A stretch of 64,000 nucleotides of DNA, taken from positions 1,736,001-1,800,000 of the forward strand of contig NC_089452.1 in NCBI RefSeq assembly GCF_026210795.1, in the 5' to 3' direction. Positions 57,769-64,000 of the stretch are shown in pieces. Both the position numbers and the translations under genes were made by a program. Each line of letters starts with the position of its first letter. Position 1 is the first letter of the stretch. This DNA comes from Rhizophagus irregularis. Its lineage: Eukaryota; Glomeromycota; Glomeromycetes; Glomerales; Glomeraceae. The notes under the pieces are model-generated. The model was not told the DNA's origin and did not search any database. It saw nothing but the letters and a program-made list of their open reading frames with translations.

Positions 57769-59552
57769 AAGTAAATAATAACTATGACATTTATAGTGAA
57801 TCCAATAGTAGCGATAATAAATGAGACATATATCCAGTACCAGTTAGAAGAAGTGAAAGGAATAAGGATAGAGTAGCAAATAATGAAAGAGATAGGAGAA
57901 GAAATGAATAATGGGTAAATCAAGGTCAAAGAGCACAACAATTCAATAATCCAGTTTTTGAACAACCACCACGAAATGATATTCCAATGGATGAACCACC
58001 TAAAAAGAAAAAGAAAGGATTTACTGAAGAACAACGAAGAAAAGCAATGAAAACAAAGAGAAATAATAATATCTACACAAATTGTGGACAAGTAAAAAGG
58101 AATAACAAGATACCAAATGTAGAAGAATTTAATCCAGTAAATGCATGTTTGAATGCAAATGTACCTATTAATTGGACACAATATATTAATGAGAAACAAA
58201 ATGTCAAAAAGAAATTGAAGTCAGAATTGAAATATTGACTACACTTGGGCAAAATTGAAACATAAATCAAGAAAGAACTTAAGCAACTAGATGTAATGTT
58301 CGAGTTAATGGTATAAAATTAGAGTATTAATAAATATAGGAGCAGAACCATCCGCAATATCAAATGAATTAAGAAAAGATTTGAATGTACCAATAGTTAG
58401 GAAAAGTAATGTAATATTAAGAATAGCAAATGGAAAAAGTATAGCTTCATTAGGAATAGCAGAATTGGAAGTAGAAATCAATCAAGGATTAAAAATACCA
58501 CTGAAGGTGGAAGTAATTGAATCAAAACAGATGGATCTGATATTGGAAACAGATTTATTGAAGCATGGAGTAATAGATATGAAAGAAAGATTATTAACAA
58601 TTAAAATGAATGATGAAGAAAATGAAATACCAATAGATTGTAAAGTACAAAATAAGGAAGATGAATCAAGTAGCAAAAGTAATGACATAGTGAGATGAAG
58701 AAGATTCAGAAGATTTAGAAGGATCAGATGAATCAGAAAGTGAAAGCAATAAAGAATATGAAGAAGGAAATGAAGAAGAATTATTCATAGTATTAGAGGA
58801 AGAACAAAATAGGAAAATAAGAAATCAGCAAAATAAACAGTCTTGGCCTAATAACAGGAGAGACTGAAAAGATGCAAAGTAATCAAGAGAAATTTAATAA
58901 GAAGCTAAAGATTGGAGAAATGAGTAATGAGAATAGGAAAATTTTAGAAAAATTGATAAAAGAATATAAGGATATTTTTGAGTATAATGAGGAGAAAATA
59001 AGATGAGTAAATGTAGTACAGCATAGAATAGAAATTGAGGAAGGTCAAAAACCAATAGCTTAGAAAAGATATCAAGAAACAGAGGAAAAGCAGAAATTTA
59101 TCAAGAAGGAAGTAGAACAATTGTTAAGAATGGGAAAAATAAATAATCTTGGAGTTCTTGAACAGAATTAGAATACTTAGCAATATTTTGGGGAATATAA
59201 CATTTCCACAAATTTCTAATTGGTAGAAAATTTAAAGTAGTAACTGATCACGCAGCATTAAAAGAATTAATGGATAATAAAGTTCCAAAAGGAAGAAAAG
59301 TGAGATGGACAACAGAATTACAGCAATATAATTTTGAAATAGTATACAGAAGCGGTAAAGAAAATAAAAATGCAGATGCATTATCAAGATTGAAGTACAG
59401 TATGAGTCTTGTAATATGTATTGTTTATATACCCAGATAATAGATTCTCTTTCATCAATAGATTGGAGAATTTCTTTTCTTCTTACATGTTCATTTGAAA
59501 TAATGTCTCCATTAATACATCTCTCATAGTCAAAAACTAATATATCGGGTAG

Positions 59553-59790
59553 CAGATACACATATCGGTACCCAATTTTCTGCATTTTTACTACACATAA
59601 CAGGTACATATCTGATACATAAGATATGTGTAAATATATATATTGTCTACATATCATTTACATATCATATACATATCAGTACCCGATATATATATGATAT
59701 ATATATTTACATATATCTTACATATATTAGATACCCAATTTTCTGCATTTTTACTACACAAATCAGGTACAGTATATATCTGATACATAT
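59553..59790 (-). repeat. imperfect duplication of ~175-bp period
   Basis: ACCCAATTTTCTGCATTTTT followed by ACTACACA occurs at about 59569 and 59732, each followed by a CAGGTACA...CTGATACAT phrase. Between them lie many CATATC/GATATATA words. On the minus strand the copies read VVKMQKIGY. One copy continues into YVYLLPDILVFDYERCINGD and an ERESIIWVYKQY phrase (down to about 59420), which may be a lost exon. Confidence 0.6.
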
Positions 59791-59805
59791 CTGCTACTCA
59801 ATATA

Positions 59806-60170
59806 TTAGTTTTTGACCAGTGTCTTAAAGTGGTTATTTTGATAGGAAGTTTCTAAACAAGGAGTTTCAGGTATGAAAACTAAGGAGTCACATACAGTAC
59901 AATATATATAACTTGTTGGAAAATGGCTTTTTCTACCATTTTTATAATACTTTCCATACATTTTAATATATCCATTCTTAGAAAAGATTCTTGGATTCTC
60001 TTCTAGTATTTTCCTAAATGGATCATGAATATGAGAGCACCACATTTCTGGTGTTTCATGATCATATCAAACACTTAAAAGACATAATGCTTCAAATATT
60101 CTTTGATATTCTTCAAAGTTTACATTACCAAGTCTAACTGGACTAAGCTTAGAATAGGCTCTACTATCTA
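59806..60170 (-). pseudogene. hypothetical protein remnant, CxxC type
   Basis: The minus strand from an ATG near 60175 reads MDLDSRAYSKLSPVRLGNVN, FEEYQRIFEALCLLSV, a stop at about 60068, then YDHETPEMWCSHIHDPF, RKILEENPRIFSKNGYIKMY and a CTVCDSLVFIPETPCLETSY end, stopping at 59806. The stop could be spliced out by a short intron but no clear sites are seen. Family not recognised. The consistent composition on both sides of the stop suggests one gene. Confidence 0.45.
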
Positions 60171-60876
60171 AATCCATATCCCCTTCAAAGCTATGCTTCT
60201 TCAGGATGAAAAGACAAACTGTTATATAACAATATATTCAAAGATGTTTAAGTTATCACTCCACAGATCAAAGATCAAAGAGGCAGATTTATAGCAATTT
60301 ATTGATTTATAGTGAATTCTAGCACTTCTTTAATGATATATTGTAATAAAATATCAGATTCATTTTTATTTGAAACGAGCATAGATTCATACATTTTCCT
60401 GACATCATGGATCGGCTAAATCAGAACTGAGCCGATATAACAGCTAAATTATTTTCAGGTAAATTCAACTTAAATCATGAGGTGATCAGCCAATCAGATT
60501 TTGTGCAGTAACTAAGCCATTATTTTATTTCAATTTCATCACTCAATCTTTTTTCAGAAAACAGTCACTCTTCCCATGTTAGTCTTCCACCATGTGAAAA
60601 CGATGTCTTCTCTCAAATGGACTGATGTCCAGGTTTACTTCCTTATCAACAAAAGAAGGGCTTTTAAATCTTGTTAAAGCTGGTTAATTCTGATTCACTT
60701 ATCTGCTAATTTCAAATCGAGTAATGGTCTTAGTAAACTACAAAGTCTATTGAGTATTTCTTCTAGCAAGTTCCAGTTGTTATATTTTCATGATTACGAG
60801 TGGAGGCATTCAGAAAGTATAAAAACCCTATATTTTTACTCTTTTCCGTAAATTACATCTCAAAAAAAAAATACTA

Positions 60877-61770
60877 ATGGAATCAGAAAGATCAAATAGC
60901 AACGCTCCACAATGAACATTGCAGAAGAAATATTTGGGTCCCATGAGGGTATATTTGACAGAAGTATCCCCTATCTTCAGAAGAATCAACCCATCGCATC
61001 AACCGGAACCCAAAACATGTTCTTTGTGTAATGAACCTGATATATTATTCGAACCCAATGGAGCTAACTTGGAACCAATCATGAGATTGTCCTGCCTTCA
61101 TAACTTCTATCTTAGATGTATTAATATTTCTTTAAAAAATGATCCAGGCTATCCTCGTTGTCATCAACTATTTATTTTGAAGATGATGATGGTAAACAGA
61201 CACTTTCAGAAGATGAATATATGGTTGAAATCTTTTTAGAAACTTAGCTAAGGAACCACAAAACTTTGAACCGTTACCTAAGAACCTGGGTGTGGAAACA
61301 GAGAGCCCTACAACTTTAAAAGCAATTTTTGTCAGTTTATATGACAAAATAGTTCAGGCCGAGAAAATCCTTGAAGGAAGTATCTTATGTGGAATATAAA
61401 GTCCTTAATTCTTACTATTTTCTTAGGGAAGTATTAGTGAAAAAATTAGCTGAATTTACAGTTTATAAACCTCTTCAAATGGCACGAATCTTGCTTAATG
61501 ATGAAATTAAGCGTCAATTTCCCTCTATCACTTCTCGTAATGTCTTTAACATGAAGAAATGCTTAGCTATAAATATTTTCAAGATATTCAGTACAGAAGG
61601 TTTAGGAGAGATGATATCAAGCGAATTAGGAAATTTAGTCCATCGGCTTTTAGAAAAATTAAAGATAAAGTAATGAAAGATCATTCTAGAAAGGATTAGA
61701 ACTACTTTTTCTCGACTGGATGGGCTTGAAAACCAATTAGATGATTTAGATCTAAATGAAGAGAGAGAAC
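60877..61770 (+). pseudogene. RING-type protein, broken
   Basis: MESERSNSNAPQ is followed by an in-frame stop at 60913, then VYLTEVSPIFRRINPSHQPE and a RING-like set CSLCNEPD...MRLSCLHNFYLRCI...GYPRCHQ. The fold would need CxxC, C-x-H, and CxxC pairs; the second His and last Cys are degraded. Further frames give EDDDGKQTLSEDEYMVEIFL, LAKEPQNFEPLPKNL, LYDKIVQAEKILEG and ARILLNDEIKRQFPSITSRN, the last block recalling a helical module common in Rhizophagus proteins. At least three frame breaks. A TATAAAA box lies at about 60818. Former ubiquitin-ligase-like function is possible. Confidence 0.6.
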
Positions 61771-61877
61771 TGATTGAATAGCATTTGGCCGGCACTGTGC
61801 ATATTTAAATATATATAGATTCTAATAAATGATCTAATTTATTTTTGATGTAATAGAAATCATTAGCCCATATTTAC

Positions 61878-62169
61878 GCAACGGTCGATCACGGTCAGTC
61901 ATTGGTCGATCATGACCAGTTATAAACCTTTGACCGACCGACCATTTTGACTGACCGTTTTGGCCGACCATCTGACCAACTGCTTAACAACCGCTTAACT
62001 GATCATTTTTGCTAGAAAATGATTATCTGAATTATCTATTAAGTACTTTTTTTAAAAAACAATCAAATTTTAAATGTATTGTACTAATAAGATAATTTTT
62101 TTAATCATTTTGATTAAAATGACCGGTTAAACGGTTGGTCAGAGATAACCATGACCGTTGCCATCCCTA
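61878..62169. mobile_element. hAT-type MITE with eroded left end
   Basis: The right end reads GTTGCCATCCCTA, complementary to TAGGGATG(G)CAA, and shares its TAGGGATG end with 35335-35855. The left end starts at GCAACGGTCGATC, lacking the outermost TAGGGATG. The right flank is ATTTACAT and the left flank retains ATTTAC, consistent with an 8-bp duplication trimmed together with the lost end. Subterminal words are GACCGACC/GGTCGGTC-like. Confidence 0.75.
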
Positions 62170-62177
62170 ATTTACAT

Positions 62178-62639
62178 AGATTCTAAGGCATAACAAATAT
62201 GAAAAATTAGTTTTCAGATCCCACTGACCTAATTTTACAAAATGGCACAGATTTTATTTTATAATAAATGCAAAATTTGTGCCAATCAAATTTTATTATT
62301 TATTATCAGATTGTATGCGAAATGTTAGATAGCTTTTATTACATCAATAATTAAACATTTTATTTCAATACTATCACCTATATAATCTTTTTTTTCCTGG
62401 TGTTCATTATTTTTCAGTTAAGAAATAGTGTATTTCCATGCAAAATTCTTGTGTTAACAATAGGCATATTTAAAGAAAATAATCACGAGAAATTTTGTTA
62501 AATAATTCATTTATTTTTCACGTGACTTTTTGATATAAAATTTTTAATACAATAAAAATAAAAACACCAACCGCCGAACTTAAATTTTCACAAGATTATA
62601 TTGAGAACCAATTATTCATATTTGCTATGCCTTATCAGT
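62178..62639. other. AT-rich intergenic region
   Basis: No gene or repeat that can be supported. Confidence 0.3.
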
Positions 62640-62641
62640 TA

Positions 62642-62805
62642 TAGGTGTCATCAAAATTAATTACGCTTATACCGTAATACCATTCTACCACAATTATGCC
62701 GTAATTATTTTATAAATTATTGAATGCCGACCTTTATATTTTAAGGCCAAATTCCCATTTTGCCATAATGCCATAATTATAAATATGGCATTTTGATGAC
62801 ACCTA
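62642..62805. mobile_element. mariner-type MITE, TAGGTGTCATCAAAAT ends
   Basis: 164 bp. The ends TAGGTGTCATCAAAAT and ATTTTGATGACACCTA are perfect complements and TA lies on both sides. Inside, ATGCCATAATTAT and ATTATGCCGTAATTA words form a second imperfect pairing, so the whole could fold as one long hairpin. No coding capacity. Confidence 0.82.
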
Positions 62806-62807
62806 TA

Positions 62808-63379
62808 CTACGCCTAATATATGATCTGTTTTATTTTTATATGTAATAGAAAGCATTAGTCAAACATGTTTACATAGTTTCTAATAAATGATCTGATTTA
62901 TTTTTTGCACATGTGATGCTATTTATATTATGATACATATATTTCGCATGACACCTAAGTCTACGTAATACATATATTTCACATGACACCAATCCTTTAG
63001 GGAGCAGTATCATATGACACCGAGCCGGATCAATTTAAATTGGCCAATCAAATTTCATTTAGAGGTCACGTGACATGATGCGTTAAAATATTAAAATGTA
63101 ATTATTAAATTTATTAAATATAACTAGAGACAAAAGTAAGTCACTATACAGAAATGTAATCCGCTCATAATATGATCATTGTTACTAATATACTTTAATA
63201 GAAAGCATCTGTTTAATTGCGTATGTATTTATTTAAAAATAGATATGATTTAAAAAATGGGCAACAGAATAATTTTATTTCAAATCGCGTAGGTTAATAA
63301 ACAAAATTTACTATGATATACCAGAAAATATTTACACAATCTAAAGCTTACAATGTCCGTTACACATTTGCCAGATCCC
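62808..63379. other. 3' flank of secreted protein gene; short repeats
   Basis: ATACATATATTTC(G/A)CATGACACC occurs twice (62933-62955 and 62968-62990), and TGACACC a third time at 63015. The part just before 63380 also holds the displaced last Cys unit of the secreted protein (see findings). Confidence 0.45.
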
Positions 63380-63772
63380 TTACATGGTGCATGTTCCCAA
63401 CGTTGGTTGAATAGTTGAGCATACATATCCGGCTCCATATGCATCCACGCAATCACTATCAAATACACAAGAAAGGACACAATGCCCGTTAACACATTTG
63501 CCAGCCGGACAAGCGCTATCACTTCCGCAAGTACATGACCAAAAGGGATGTGTCGTCGTATCGCATTTCTGATTCTGGGTTGTGGTAGTATCGATAGCAC
63601 AATCGTTATCTCCATGGCACCCATAAACACATTGTTTTGGAGAAGTGTTAGCGGAACATACAGTTCCAAAGAAACAGTCACTATCAATTTGGCACGATAA
63701 AGAGAAAGCCAAGTATGTGAAGTTAAACAAGAGGATGACAAGGGTAAAAATTAAGAAATGCCGATTATTCAT
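63380..63772 (-). CDS. secreted cysteine-rich repeat protein
   Basis: 130 residues. The N-terminus MNNRHFLIFTLVILLFNFTY is a signal peptide with cleavage likely near residue 24-26, so the product should be exported. The mature part has about 16 Cys arranged in repeats with SDC/NDC/SAC elements: CQIDSDCFFGTVC, GCHGDNDCAIDT, CTCGSDSACPAGKCVNGHC, SCVFDSDCVDAYGAGYVC. This spacing implies disulfide-stabilised modules like those of small secreted fungal proteins. A stop follows GTCTM. The next ~45 bp in other frames encode another such unit, so the present C-terminus may be truncated. Family not named; function unknown. Confidence 0.72.
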   Translation of the reverse strand: MNNRHFLIFTLVILLFNFTYLAFSLSCQIDSDCFFGTVCSANTSPKQCVYGCHGDNDCAIDTTTTQNQKCDTTTHPFWSCTCGSDSACPAGKCVNGHCVLSCVFDSDCVDAYGAGYVCSTIQPTLGTCTM

Positions 63773-64000
63773 TTTGAAGAATGCTTTGTTGTGAAGTGAA
63801 CTCTTGTTCCTTTAAGGTATATGAAAAAATTATCCTTTTTATAGTTATGCGTGAATGACTGAATGATCAGGTAATTGATAATGTACGATTGAATTCGGCC
63901 ATAAAAATGTGGCCTGATGGTTCTGGCCTGACATGCTAACCGTAACACACACATCATATTATGTGCCACAGTCCCCTGTGTTGGGTTACAACAATACTCA
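63773..64000. other. 5' flank of secreted protein gene
   Basis: Upstream of the minus-strand gene. No clear TATA box and no further gene. The overlapping minus-strand frame at 63769-63969 is a chance opening. Confidence 0.35.

Larger units (their letters stand above)
54730..59395 (+). pseudogene. Ty3/gypsy-type retrotransposon, gutted
   Basis: Coding remnants in order: an N-terminal acidic region (about 54730-55020, continuing after the first MITE), gag with MPMFYGKEEEDVNDWVRQFE and AAFAATCLRGAA (about 56120-56280), a degenerate CCHC knuckle (CFSYQRIGYTVKIC, second Cys and His replaced by Tyr, 56830-56880), an aspartic protease block (INIGAEPSAISNELRKDL with D to N, then ILETDLLKHG, 58325-58570), the RT lead-in HRIEIEEGQKPIA and QLLRMGKI (59020-59140), and the RNase H end TDHAALKEL, then NADALSRLK (59245-59395). 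The RT catalytic core is missing at about 59140-59165. Integrase and LTRs were not found. Two MITEs interrupt it. Confidence 0.82.

Overview
The window looks like nuclear DNA of an arbuscular mycorrhizal fungus (Glomeromycotina, Rhizophagus-like). It is very AT-rich and gene-poor. Its introns are short GT-AG introns with CTAAT-like branch sites. It holds an expanded family of F-box proteins, decayed Sel1-repeat, RING and Crinkler-type genes, and many transposon remnants of kinds I associate with Rhizophagus. The organism call rests on recall of protein families and on composition, not on a database search.

Layout. 0-5.4 kb: an F-box gene, a decayed minus-strand ORF and a Helitron helicase fragment. 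7.2-13.2 kb: a tandem array of an exon-like module, then a broken minus-strand copy of a large DNA transposon that two different hAT-type MITEs have split. 15-20.5 kb: a minisatellite, a Crinkler-type N-terminal domain, a mariner-type MITE and a three-exon polytopic membrane protein gene. 22-27 kb: LINE and zinc-finger remnants, a hAT-type MITE, and a four-exon membrane protein with an acidic repeated tail. 28-36.9 kb: a second F-box gene, further hAT-type MITEs, a decayed ORF and an intronless gene with a phage/bacteria-like look. 38-46.5 kb: a CCCGAAT repeat, two more F-box genes, a Sel1 pseudogene and a small mariner MITE. 48.5-52.85 kb: an apparently intact 4.3-kb transposon with TTAA at both ends, ~35-bp terminal inverted repeats and a nine-exon transposase frame of about 1064 codons. 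53-59.4 kb: a truncated, partly inverted duplicate of the 26-kb gene and a Ty3/gypsy element that has lost its RT core and carries two MITEs. 60-64 kb: broken RING-type and unknown genes, two MITEs and a secreted cysteine-rich protein gene.

Most interesting. The TTAA-flanked element and its diverged minus-strand relative share intron positions, a Cys/His cluster, DDE-like motifs and a C-terminal module. I cannot assign them to a named superfamily with confidence. The MITEs show a second pattern: elements that share terminal repeats differ in the words of their subterminal repeats (AACCGGTT in one copy, AATCGATT in the other), and a GGCCAGAATTAT word recurs inside elements of different TIR classes.

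The cellular genes do not form an operon or pathway. The four F-box proteins are probably substrate adaptors of SCF ubiquitin ligases. The membrane and secreted proteins are lineage-specific and have no assigned function.
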